NCBI GenBank assembly: GCA_040285825.1
Contig: JAUPSS010000010.1
Span: 1,317,038-1,381,037, forward strand
DNA: 64,000 nt
Origin: Eukaryota sp. TZLM1-RC
Taxonomy: Eukaryota; Metamonada: BaSk clade
Reading direction: 5' to 3'
The notes beneath the pieces were generated by a model, which did no database searches, was not told the origin of the DNA, and saw only the letters and a program-made list of their open reading frames with translations. The translations under genes and the position numbers were made by a program. This document shows positions 1-9,124 of the stretch, piece by piece. Position 1 is the stretch's first letter. Every line of letters begins with the position of its first letter.

Positions 1-1585
1 CATCCAATATTTTACATCCATAAAATTGATGGAACAGAAAATGAAAGATACTACATCGAAGACTTAAACAACTTCGAACGTATCATGGTCATCAGAGAAC
101 GATGTTCCAACGACCTGCCTATTTTCGAGCCATGGCTCTGTAGGATTAGGTCCGAACAGAAGCTTGCCATAGCTTCCAAAGACCCCTCTTTCAACAACTG
201 TGTTCATAACAATAACCTTGATTTATATATGACGCACGACAACAAGGTAGTGATTCCCAAATGACTCATTAAGGACGCCCTTAACTTGTTGCATGGACTT
301 CTGCAAGGAGGCCTGAACAAAGCCTGAACAAAGCCTGAACAAGCTCAGGAACAGTGATTATTGGTGGCCAAACATGCTCACCGACATGAATAAGCACGTC
401 CAAGAATGCCCCTCCTGTCAGAAAACTAAGCCAGTTCCAAAACTGCACGTTCCCCCAACCGGTTCATTGTGGGCTGACAGACCTTTTGCTCGCGTCAACG
501 CCGACGTTATTGGTCCTCTCCCAGAAGATCAAGAAGGCTACAAATACATCCTCGTATTTATTGACAGCTTCTCTAGGTTCACGATCATCGTGCCTTTAAA
601 CGAGATAAATGCTAATCTTACTGCAGATGCATTAATTCGGAAAGTCTGTGCCATCTTTGGTATTCCATTTCAAATCCACAGCGATAATGGACCCGAATTT
701 TCCAAGGCTGTCTTTGACGAACTAAGCAAATTTTTAGGCATAGAGGTGTCAAAGTCAATTCCCAGGTTTTCTCAGTCCAACGGCTTGGTAGAGCGCCGAC
801 ACAGAGACATCCTGCAAAACCTGAGGAAATTGCTCGTAGATTTCAACGCCTACGATGTGTGGTCTGAATATTTGCCTTATGTGCAATTATTGATCAACTC
901 CTCAAAGAGCTCAATAACCAACCACACTCCATACCAAGTGATCTTTGGCTCAGATGTGTCTCCCAGATCAGACCCTGGCAAAATTCTTGAAATCATTGAA
1001 AGCTCGACGTCTGAGTCATCTTTTATTCAAGAAATTCAATCTAAATTTCGAAGGTTGAAAGAGAAACAGGAAAAGGCAGCACACCATGAAGCTTCCAAAA
1101 CTTCCAAGCTAACTAGATCGACAACTCCAAACCCTTTTGAAGTTGGTCAATTGGTATTGAGAGCATCTGGCTCTTCCGCTAAGCTTCATGGAGACTATTT
1201 AGGACCCTTCCTAATTACTGAAATCGTATCCAATTTGTCTGTGAATATTAAGAATCTCTGCACCGATACGATTGTCCAAGCTAGCGTCAAACATTTAGCA
1301 CCCTGGCACTCCAGCTTACCCACCAACGATGAGTTCCACTCCTGGGTCGCTGCAGGTGATGTCGAAGAACACTTCATTGAAAAAGTGCTCGGTGACTTTT
1401 GCCAAGTGCAATGGCCTGGAAAAGAGATCACCACTGAACACGTGTCTACAGTCCAAAATACTGCCGCGTATAAAGACTTCATCAAGACTTCAAATGCACG
1501 TCGCCGTACTAATTCCAACGGTTCACCTCCTGTGACTAGAGCTTCCAGGGCTCGTCGCTCTAAAGAGAGGAAAAGGCAATGTTAG
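1..1585 (+). pseudogene. gypsy pol fragment: RNase H linker, integrase, chromodomain-like tail
   Basis: Translation shows the end of the RNase H/linker region, then the integrase zinc finger (second half CPSCQK near 405), the catalytic core with HSDNGPEF near 680 and the downstream SNGLVERRHRDI motif near 780, and a C-terminal segment containing CQVQWPGKE near 1402 that resembles the core of a chromodomain. The longest intact frame is 374-1585. Upstream the same reading is broken by TGA at 262 (after VVIPK) and by an 11-bp triplication near 311-343 that disrupts the zinc-finger histidine pair. The role would be insertion of element cDNA. The copy is dead. Confidence 0.85.
311..343 (+). repeat. 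11-bp microrepeat inside integrase zinc finger
   Basis: Three direct copies of GCCTGAACAAA, the last one degenerate. They fall where related elements encode the first zinc ligands of integrase and shift the frame, so this looks like a local slippage mutation in a decayed copy. Confidence 0.7.
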
Positions 1586-1707
1586 TCTTGAATAGTATTT
1601 ATAGTTTATTTGTATAGTTTATTAGCATTCCGCCTATTAGTTTAAGAAGAGAGAATGCAATTCCTCTTTGTAATAAATTTCATTACTTCTCTACTGTATG
1701 TCTAACA

Positions 1708-2534
1708 TTAACGAGCAAAGACCATCAATTACATAAATTTGGTCCCTAACATTATTATGTACTTAACTTCTAAATGTAGTAAAATGTTTACAGTTCAAAA
1801 AATGAGTGAACAAACGAGATTTACCACGTTTACATGTTAAATGATTGGGCAAATTGTTTGGCCATAGAAAACACCGAAAACGCATGTTTAAAAGCCATTC
1901 ATGGTTTTTTAAAAGAAGTCCATAAACAGAGGGAATTTGAGTAACTGATGCAGCAGCAGAACTATTACGAATGTCCTTTAAAATGTTTCCGAAAGCGGGA
2001 TCTCAGTTTTGGCCAAGCCATGTTTTACTTCATAATCAAAGCTTTCATATAATTTAACAAATGGTACTGAAGCCTTTTCAGGCAAAAACGTAAATTTGGG
2101 AGTGAACCGTTGGGAATTTCTTGAACATTCTGAGGAAAACACTGAATCCAAATATCACTAGGCAAATTATCTTATTCAACTTGAAGTAGATTAAAGTAGA
2201 AATTTGATTCACCATGGATCTGATGAACATAATAAGGGAACCTTTGGAAAAATTCAAAAACAAAGTTTTTACCACCTCCTAAAAATGCAACTTTACACAA
2301 AATCTAAGATTTAGTGAAACCAATTCCACCCAAATCAGTAGAACACAATACATGACTTCCAGTGAAAGATTCATTTACTTCTAACAAAGAAAAACATTTG
2401 ACCCGAAAATTAGTTGAAAGATCTGCAAAAATTGAAAGATGCCAGGGGGAGCTGGCCTCAAAAAACGAGTGAATATTCTCGAATAACAAATTTTTGAAAT
2501 AAAAAATTTGATATGTTTTTCAATGTTGCATGCA
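1708..2534 (-). pseudogene. Type-2 LINE, C-terminal half (copy 2a), heavily decayed
   Basis: On the minus strand, segments match the better preserved type-2 LINE at 9125-11200: GGIGFTKS near 2310, KHIKFF near 2505 and NNVRDQIYV near 1735. Many stops and frameshifts interrupt it. It appears to be the continuation of the type-2 segment at 5889-6148, with the type-1 LINE inserted between them, and its 3' end is cut by gypsy element F at about 1707. It is one of the oldest layers in the left-hand nest. Confidence 0.7.
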
Positions 2535-2596
2535 GCATAAAGATATTTATTGAACATGCACTTAATTAAATTAATTCATAACTAATGGGACGAATA

Positions 2597-3526
2597 TCAT
2601 TGAACCAAGATTTCCACTACAAAATCTTGATCTGCTTGCTGTCTAGCTAAAGCTTCTCTTATTCTATTGAAAAACCGAGGCAATCTATTAATAATGGCAA
2701 ATTGAATCCGTGAACGCCATAAAAAAATATCAAATCTTTTCATTGTTTTTTCTTGAACCATTTTTTGGAAGTCATTCAAAAAAGTTTCTGCTTCTGCTGA
2801 TAGTCTTCCGTTTATCGAACATGGGAAAGCAATAGAAACTAGTGGTGTATTTCTACCAGCATTAGCCTCTTCGATATGTTTGTCATATTTTCTATGTTTT
2901 TCTTCAGCTTTAAATTCAAGAGCACGTACAGGATTAAGTTTTCTTCTGTGAACTAAAGTGTCATTTGCAACATCACAGGAGACAAAGTCAACAACAGCTT
3001 CAGAGTTATCAATCCAATCACAGTATTCATCACCTCTATCATCAGAACCAAAATTATTCAATGACATTGTTTCTTTCAGCAGAGGCTCTTTGATACACGA
3101 GATTCTTGCAGTTTGTGTTATATGAAAAACAGTGTCTGTAACAGCATCAAGTAATGAAGAACGATAAGTTATCAATTTCAAACAATTCATAGCATGTCGC
3201 AAAGTGAGCTGAGATGAATTCGAACAAATACATTTTTCTTTTGATAATAATTGATTCATGGGGATATTCAAATATAATCTCTTTTTTGTTACAAACGCTT
3301 CATTAGTAGCACACAGACCAAATCTTCGTGGTATAATGGTTACAAACAGTGAGGAATCTGATGACTGGTTTTCACAATCACCCTTTTCCAATAACAATGA
3401 GTGAAGATCTTGATTTAAAACAGCCGAGCTGCATTCATTATTATAAAGATCATTTTCATACATTCCAGTCAATCGTTTCTGTAATGTTCGAAGAGTGTAT
3501 TTTAAATTTAAAAGATTCTTTTCTGC
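2597..3526 (-). pseudogene. Type-1 LINE C-terminal domain: CCHC knuckle and endonuclease (copy 1c)
   Basis: Open over 2597-3472 and readable to about 3526. It carries CICSNSSQLTLRHAMNC near 3200 (C-x-C-x9-H-x3-C), the knuckle position found before the endonuclease in RLE-type LINEs. This is followed by DDRGDEYCDW and AVVDFVS near 3000-3040 and a Lys-rich HRKYDKH, together consistent with a PD-(D/E)XK nuclease core. In this class the nuclease nicks target DNA to prime reverse transcription. It ends at TGA or TAA near 2597 after EILVQ. The upstream part of the protein lies beyond the inserted type-2 fragment. Confidence 0.75.
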
Positions 3527-3532
3527 AATATT

Positions 3533-4363
3533 GTCATTTTGTTTTGTTTACTCATCTTTTGAACTGTAAACATTTCATTACGTTTAGAAGCAAAGTGCAT
3601 AATAACGTCAGGGACCAAATTTATGTAATGTGCAAATCATATCGAGTAGATTCCTTTTTAGAGCCGTTGTTATCAAAATTAATTCTTGATGATCCCAATC
3701 TTGATAGTACGCGTTACAACAGAGCTTCTATGGGTCTGACAAGAGGTGATCTAGTTGTTCCTGGTTTAAATGGTAGTTTTACTATTTTAGACGCCATGTC
3801 TATTGACCCTTGTAATTCCTCTAACGAACATCTCATTAACTCGGATGTAAATAATCCCCTTCTTGCAGGCGAAAAATATAAAATTGCTAAATATGCGAAA
3901 CCCATTTCCTCGGTTAATGAAAATTCTCATGCCCAATATAATTTATGTCCCTTTGTTTTTTCTTTGCTTGGATCTCTAGGTAAGGCTGCTATGGCTTTCC
4001 TTGAGGATTTTGTTGTAGTTGTAAAGGAAAGAACTGGAAGAATTTTCAATCGTGTTTACTGGCAAAACAGGATTGTATTTTCTATTTTTAAGGGAATGGT
4101 AAAACTAATTTCTGATTCACTATCTTCTTTTGGGAAATTTTCTGAATCTTTAGCAATTAATATCGTATTTATTGAATTTGCACACTTGATTAAATTAAAT
4201 CATAACTAATGGGACGACTATGATTAAACCAAGATTTCATCTACAAAATCTTGATTTGAGCAATTAATTGTTTTGATGTAGGGGAGGCAGGTTTTGAGGA
4301 TGTGGAGTTTTAATTGTGTATTTCATATTTGTTGTTGAATAAAAATAAAATATTTTTAAAAAA
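3533..4363 (+). mobile_element. Type-2 LINE 3' fragment (copy 2c) inside type-1 LINE
   Basis: A 5'-truncated plus-strand copy. It encodes THLLNCKHF (end of the CCHC knuckle), NNVRDQIYV, RGDLVVPG, ILDAMSIDPCN and a C-terminal FSIFKG segment, then a 3' untranslated tail rich in A (AATAAAAATAAAA and a terminal A run). It is flanked by AATATT at 3527-3532 and 4364-4369, a target duplication in the coding sequence of the type-1 LINE. It is itself interrupted at 4162-4259. Apart from the truncation and that insertion it is well preserved. Confidence 0.85.
4162..4259 (-). mobile_element. 98-bp type-1 LINE tail (copy 1d)
   Basis: Minus-strand sequence equal to the last codons and 3' untranslated region of the type-1 LINE. 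It is flanked by a perfect 9-bp duplication GCAATTAAT (4153-4161 and 4260-4268). Removing the insert and one duplication rejoins the type-2 reading as SLAIN followed by CFDV, matching SLLINCFDV at about 12295. It is an extremely 5'-truncated retrotransposition event. Confidence 0.85.
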
Positions 4364-4369
4364 AATATT

Positions 4370-5888
4370 CTCATTGAATGATTGGTGAAAGCATCGACTC
4401 CATTTTTCTACATCAATTTTTGCAATTTTTTCATTTAATGCAAAAACAGTGGAACTTTGCGTTGTCATTAATAAATCTTCCCAATCTGCAAATCTTTCGG
4501 AAAACTCAAATATTGCATTTCTGCATCCACCAATAAAAGCACACGAAGTAAGAATAGAAGCCTTCGTCCAGCCTAAACCGTCATAATGTGGACTAAGATA
4601 AGCATGGTCTGGAATTTGAAACCTTTTACATCCCAATAATTGTGACAAAACTTTTGCACGTAACTCATTACACTTCTGAGCCAAGGACCTAGTGATAAGA
4701 GGATTTGTAGATCGAAATATATGATTGAAGTTTGAACTAAAACACAGTCTTATAATGGTAAATTTGATGTGTTTTTTATATCTAAATTCATCATTCGGTC
4801 AATTTTGTCAGAAATTGAGTTCAACTTTTCAAACAATTTTTTGGTAATTTCATCATTATTTCCTGAAAGCGAACCCAAAAGACGAATAGCATCAATTGAA
4901 TATAATTTGCCTTGAATTTCAATACCATCAACTATTGTGGAAACTGGAGAATTCGATAACAAAACACATTTAAGTGAATTAAGTCGGAGGCCAATTCTGG
5001 TAAATAATTCTTTAAAACATACAGTTGTTTTTTTTACAATATTTAAATTACCTATAAGAACAACATCATCCATATATGCAATCATTTTCAGGAAAGGAAA
5101 CATCTCTTGAATTTGTAATAAAATAGGATGAATTGCCAAACAAAACAAAAGAGGTCCTAACGGATCTCCTTGCTTTACACCACTTGATATAATCAAAATG
5201 GAATTACCAAAGTGTAAATTAGAATTTGTGCTACATGTAGATTGGAAATACGGCATTAATTCCGGCTTATATTGCAACAAAGCACCATGAATACTGCAAC
5301 GACTGAGTGAATTGAATGCATTACTAAAATTGAATGACATACAAACATTGGATTCATTTTGGCGAAATAATACATCCGTAGCAAAAATCGCTGAAGAAAC
5401 TCCATCAGTGGTATTAATTCCATATTGAAAAGGCAATACAATCGTTTTTGCTTTTTCATTGAACCTGCTTAAGCAACAAGCAGAAAAAATATTATGTATA
5501 CTGTCAGAGACCGCAATAGGACGAACATTCATTTTTGGATTCTTGACAAGTGCAGTCAATTGAGAACTCTCAATTCTTCTGGATACTTAAGTTGACCAGT
5601 CAATATTCCATTAAAAAATTTGGTTAATAAAACAAGACAATTTTCTGATGAAATAACTGCGGCTTTTATACGATCAATAGAAATACCAAAAAGTCCGGCA
5701 GACTTACCGCGTGGTATCTTTTTATCACCGAAAATACTTCTGATGCCATCAATGGATAAGTTTCCCAATAAGTTCCGTAAAAATTTTGATCCATTATTGG
5801 GTCTTCCAATGGATGAACTAATTTCAGTGTGTCTATAGTATCTTGCTTTATTCATTGCATTAAGCAAAAAAACTAAGTCCATGGCCAA
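4370..5888 (-). pseudogene. Type-1 LINE reverse transcriptase (copy 1c)
   Basis: The RT domain is clear. RGKSAGLFGISIDR near 5690 lies in the N-terminal part, NFSNAFNSL near 5310 in motif A, SSGVKQGDPLGPLLFCLAIH near 5150 in motif B, and AYMDDVVLIG near 5070 is the catalytic YMDD motif C. Disablements are a 1-base deletion near 5563 (shifting between 5556-5888 and 4750-5559) and the frame change at the A6 run at 4772-4777, which copy 1b shares. The downstream segment 4370-4690 (GWTKASILTSCAF) reads in the shifted frame. Confidence 0.85.
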
Positions 5889-6148
5889 ATTTTTCCAATA
5901 AATTGTTCAACTGGGAATAAATTTCATCCAAATTACCCAGACAACATCCAAGAAACTTGAACGCTTGGTGGTCATTATTAATAAAAGGAATCTAAGCACC
6001 ACCAATCAATAAAAATTGTTTTTTTCTACCAATCGAGAGACATTTAGTTGGATTCAAAGCTAATCCAATTTCGTTGTATTTCGCAAAAATGCCTTCAGAA
6101 ACCCTACAAATGCTTTCAAAAGAAACGATAATAGAAATATCATCCATG
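5889..6148 (-). pseudogene. Type-2 LINE middle piece (copy 2a)
   Basis: The minus strand reads MDDISIIVSF from 6148, then AFKFLGCCLGN near 5950 and LLEKFG at 5890, collinear with type-2 LINE 2b. The piece is cut at the YMDD motif by gypsy derivative A2 on one side and by the type-1 LINE 1c on the other. Confidence 0.75.
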
Positions 6149-6240
6149 TGTTGGCGCCCCAAGGCTTATATAATATGATTAGAAAATAGATCAATTTTTC
6201 CTCATTGACTTTTCTTTACTACAATAGACTTTAGGCAACA
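6149..6240 (+). repeat. 5' LTR of A2
   Basis: A 92-bp LTR, TGTTGGCGCCCC to TTTAGGCAACA. It is followed by ATAATTAT and then TGGCCATTTTTAAG, the same LTR-to-primer-site arrangement as in elements A and B. Confidence 0.85.
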
Positions 6241-6324
6241 ATAATTATTGGCCATTTTTAAGCCAAGGTATACCATTAATAATTCTAGCAAACTTCAACA
6301 CTGAACCAGCAAGATATTTAAAAC

Positions 6325-7300
6325 ATGTCAGACATCTCAGAAAAGGATATCTCTGACATTCAGCCATCTTCATCCCTTCAAATGCAACAGGACCAGGAAC
6401 AACAAACACAACATACACCTACACAAAATAAAAAGGAAAACGAGGCAATGGACCCGGCTCCCACGTCCACCTTAACAAAAGAAAATGACGAAGGAGTTGA
6501 CGAAATCCCTCCTTCCACAAAAGTAGTTTCGGATGAAACTAGATGCGGAACTAGATTCCACGTCTCTTTCCAAACCAAAGAACGAGGTCACGAAAACGGA
6601 CCCGTCTCCCTCTCCCCTCGAGAAAAAGAGATTTGTTGACGGAAATAACGAGAACGGACCTGGTTCCCTCTCCCTTCCAAAATGTAGAATCTGTCAGTAA
6701 GGTAACGGATGAATATCCCACCTTAAACAAGTCGACCCCCTCAGGAGAGCATGATGAATTTTATGCTCAACTAGATGACAAGGGAAGATGACTCCAGTGA
6801 TGGATTCTACAAACTCCTAACAAGGCTGCGGAGCCTTTCCTCGAATCAATGGACTTGTATCCATTCGAGCAGCTCTCTCGTTCACGGAGCCAAACACACA
6901 AACAAGTCGACTGCATACGAGGTGAAGAGTAGAGACTCCACCTCCACTATTATTGTACTACAATGCAAAGATACGGTCCTTGCTCCTCTGATATTTTTAG
7001 TCGTAAAACCAGTACTTTAACAACAACAGACGCCGCCTTCAGGTTTTTGAGGTTTGTTACTTTGCTTACTGTTGTTTTTGATCCAACATAGACCCTGCAT
7101 GATCTTTAGGAATTCCATTCTTCAATTCCATGATACTTTTACTAAACAACACTACCACGTTACTCGTTTACGAAAAAGGGAAGAAGCAGAGCGTCTTTAT
7201 GTAGCGATTAAAACATACACAACAAAGTATTCAAACACACAGATCTTGGAACTAGGCCCTTTTCAGTTATTGCTTACTACCTTATACTAACATTATTGTA
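6325..7300 (+). pseudogene. A2 gag remnant
   Basis: Starts MSDISEKDISDIQPS, closely matching the gag leader of element A (MSDIFQQDISDPNPPS). It contains degenerate copies of the Thr-Asp-Pro-Ala-Pro-Ser repeat seen there. The first frame closes at 6639. Homology continues in other frames (FYAQLDD near 6765, FYKLLTR near 6800) to about 6900 and then fades. No zinc knuckle or downstream pol survives. It would have been a capsid-type structural protein. Confidence 0.65.
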
Positions 7301-7376
7301 GGAGAGTCATAGTACATCAATTGTCGATCTTAAAATTGTGAAACCAGTGTTTGTGTGAATCTTAATCACTACAAAG

Positions 7377-7393
7377 CATACTTGTGGATCACA
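7377..7393 (+). repeat. hAT terminal inverted repeat, left
   Basis: CATACTTGTGGATCACA, a perfect inverted match to 9052-9068. It lies directly inside the CTACAAAG duplication. Confidence 0.92.
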
Positions 7394-7573
7394 ACACCTG
7401 ACCAATTGTGATCACAATCACACAGTGATCACACTGTGAACACAATCACTATGTGATCACAAATTGAGTATTTATGAATCTATATGGTAATTTTAAGGAT
7501 GTAATGAAAACACTATTCATTGAATGACAAACACTGTTCATTAAATTGAGTCAAAAAAATCTAATCCTATATT

Positions 7574-8867
7574 CTACTGCCTTTTACTAAAGACCCTGTC
7601 AACTTCTTTCGTACTAGACCAATCTAGATCAATTTCTTTTTCCAGAACATCTTCATCTTCAGCCAATTCATCGAGGTCTAGTACATTAAGTTGATCCTCC
7701 AACTCCTCGTCATATATGTCTCGAAGATCAACATCCAAACATTCGTCTTCCTTATCAACAACATCATCTTCGACTTCGTTGATGATGGCTGCTTTCTCCT
7801 CAGCCCATTGAAGTGCCGATGTGTAACAATCAGTGGGATGTTGTTTCCAAACTTCCTTGATTTGACTGAGATTTATCTTTACAGGTTTCTTCTCCAACAA
7901 CGGCATGTTGAAGTGAATCAGCATCATATCCTCCAAGTGTTGGTTTGACATTTTCCACCTTCTTTTTGGTAACTGGTGGTCAAATGAACTCCAGTTTTTT
8001 TCGGTCACAGTGGCAACTCCAGTGTGACCTGTGATTCTCTGTGCAATTTGGCTCAGATGTGGAAAGTTTTGAATTCCTTTGCTGCTCCACCATTCATGAA
8101 GACACTCGTGTTCAATGACTTCATTATGAACAAAATCAGTTGTGAACGACTCCCATTCTTGGAAAAGTTCTTCTCGTATTTCTTCAAATTCTGAGAATAA
8201 TTCTGCAACCCATGTAGTGTAATCGATCTTGTTGAACAAGTTTTTAAACAGTTTTGTTCCCTAAGTGCTGGATTGAGAAGTCTTGTGATGATCAGAGATT
8301 TGTTTGTTACATAGTTCAGTCTGGACTGAAATTGTTCATCGAATTTTTGAGCTCTTTCTTTCAACAAAGAAATTTCATAGTTTAATTCACTACCTTGTTT
8401 CATAAAACTATTTTTCATTGAATTTCTCACAATACCAAGGGAATAATGAGCAAAGGAAACAAAACCAGCAATGGAAACATCAGAGAGTCTTAACAATGAC
8501 ATAATGTGTGAACATACAGCAACTAGAAGACTGGTCTCATTCCAAAACGCAAAAGAATCCTGTAGAATAACAGCCTTTGCTTCAGCAGCACTTTCTCTTA
8601 CACATTGGGGAAGATTTTTTGAGCAACTTGTGTTTCTACGACATTTCGTTGCATAGGGAGATGGACCTGAGTTAGTTGATGTCTCGATGGACCAGGATAA
8701 TTGGATGACATTAGTGGATAATTGCGGACAGCGTTGCCGAAAACGTTAAACATTGCTTGAAAGTCTGGTTTATCAACAGTGTTAAAAGATAAACCTAGGG
8801 AAATTATTGAAGAAGCTACTTGGCCTTGGACCATTTTCTTCACGTCATCAATAGATATTGATTCCAA
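7574..8867 (-). pseudogene. hAT transposase, frameshifted
   Basis: Three minus-strand frames carry the protein in order: 8598-8867 (N-terminal), 8053-8502, and 7574-8239 (C-terminal, 221 codons). The last holds the hAT dimerisation pattern: HEWWSSKGIQNFPHLSQIA near 8090-8040, then a TEKNWSSF segment, and RRWKMSNQHLEDMMLIHFN near 7960-7905. A very acidic tail follows. Expected work is cut-and-paste transposition through an RNase H-like catalytic core, but the core is too decayed for me to assign the acidic triad. No BED-type zinc finger was seen. Confidence 0.75.
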
Positions 8868-9051
8868 TAATAGAAGCTAGCGTTTGTATTGAGGTGAAAT
8901 AAAGGCAAATTCTGCTAGTTGAAGTGACTTTTCTATTTTCGAAGGGGGAGTGGCGTTGTCATTCGTCGCACGTCGCTTGATATTTAGTTTTTTTTATTGA
9001 AGCCACAATGTGACGTGATGTGATCACAATCACGTGTGATCACACTGTGAA

Positions 9052-9068
9052 TGTGATCCACAAGTATG
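9052..9068 (-). repeat. hAT terminal inverted repeat, right
   Basis: Reverse complement of the left terminal repeat, followed by the second copy of CTACAAAG at 9069-9076. Confidence 0.92.
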
Positions 9069-9124
9069 CTACAAAGATAATTGTAGACAATAGAAAACAG
9101 TAGAATTCAGTGTTTAGTTCTTAG

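Larger units (their letters stand above)
1..1707 (+). mobile_element. Ty3/gypsy retrotransposon, 3' part (element F)
   Basis: The 3' end of an LTR retrotransposon whose 5' part lies outside the window. It holds the end of pol (to the TAG near 1583), about 70 bases of untranslated sequence, a purine-rich tract ending at 1655, and a possible very short LTR (TGCAATTCC at 1656 to CTAACA at 1707). Type-2 LINE sequence starts just beyond 1707, so the element seems to have inserted into that LINE. The LTR call is weak because no second copy is available for comparison; the pol call is strong. Confidence 0.75.
2535..5888 (-). mobile_element. Type-1 LINE, 5'-truncated (copy 1c)
   Basis: A minus-strand non-LTR retrotransposon lacking the N-terminal zinc-finger region. 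Reverse transcriptase lies at 4750-5888, the linker at 4370-4690, and the C-terminal CCHC/endonuclease part at 2597-3526. It is split at 3527-4369 by a plus-strand type-2 fragment. It sits in type-2 LINE 2a, between LEKFG (near 5890) and IEKHIKFF (near 2510). The 3' end reads TTCAATAAATA, as in copy 1b. I could not identify its target-site duplication. Confidence 0.8.
7377..9068 (-). mobile_element. hAT-superfamily DNA transposon
   Basis: A 1692-bp element with perfect 17-bp terminal inverted repeats (CATACTTGTGGATCACA at 7377-7393 and its complement at 9052-9068), flanked by a perfect 8-bp target duplication CTACAAAG (7369-7376, 9069-9076). The 8-bp duplication is the hAT signature. The subterminal regions are packed with GTGATCAC palindromes, probable transposase binding sites. 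It encodes a broken transposase on the minus strand and is inserted in gypsy derivative A2. Confidence 0.9.

Noticed and set aside
1195-1518. Minus-strand frame opposite integrase
   Set aside because: Shadow of the gypsy pol frame 374-1585.
3349-3532. Start of a plus-strand gene at 3349
   Set aside because: The first 60 codons are antisense to the type-1 LINE; genuine type-2 coding begins at 3533.
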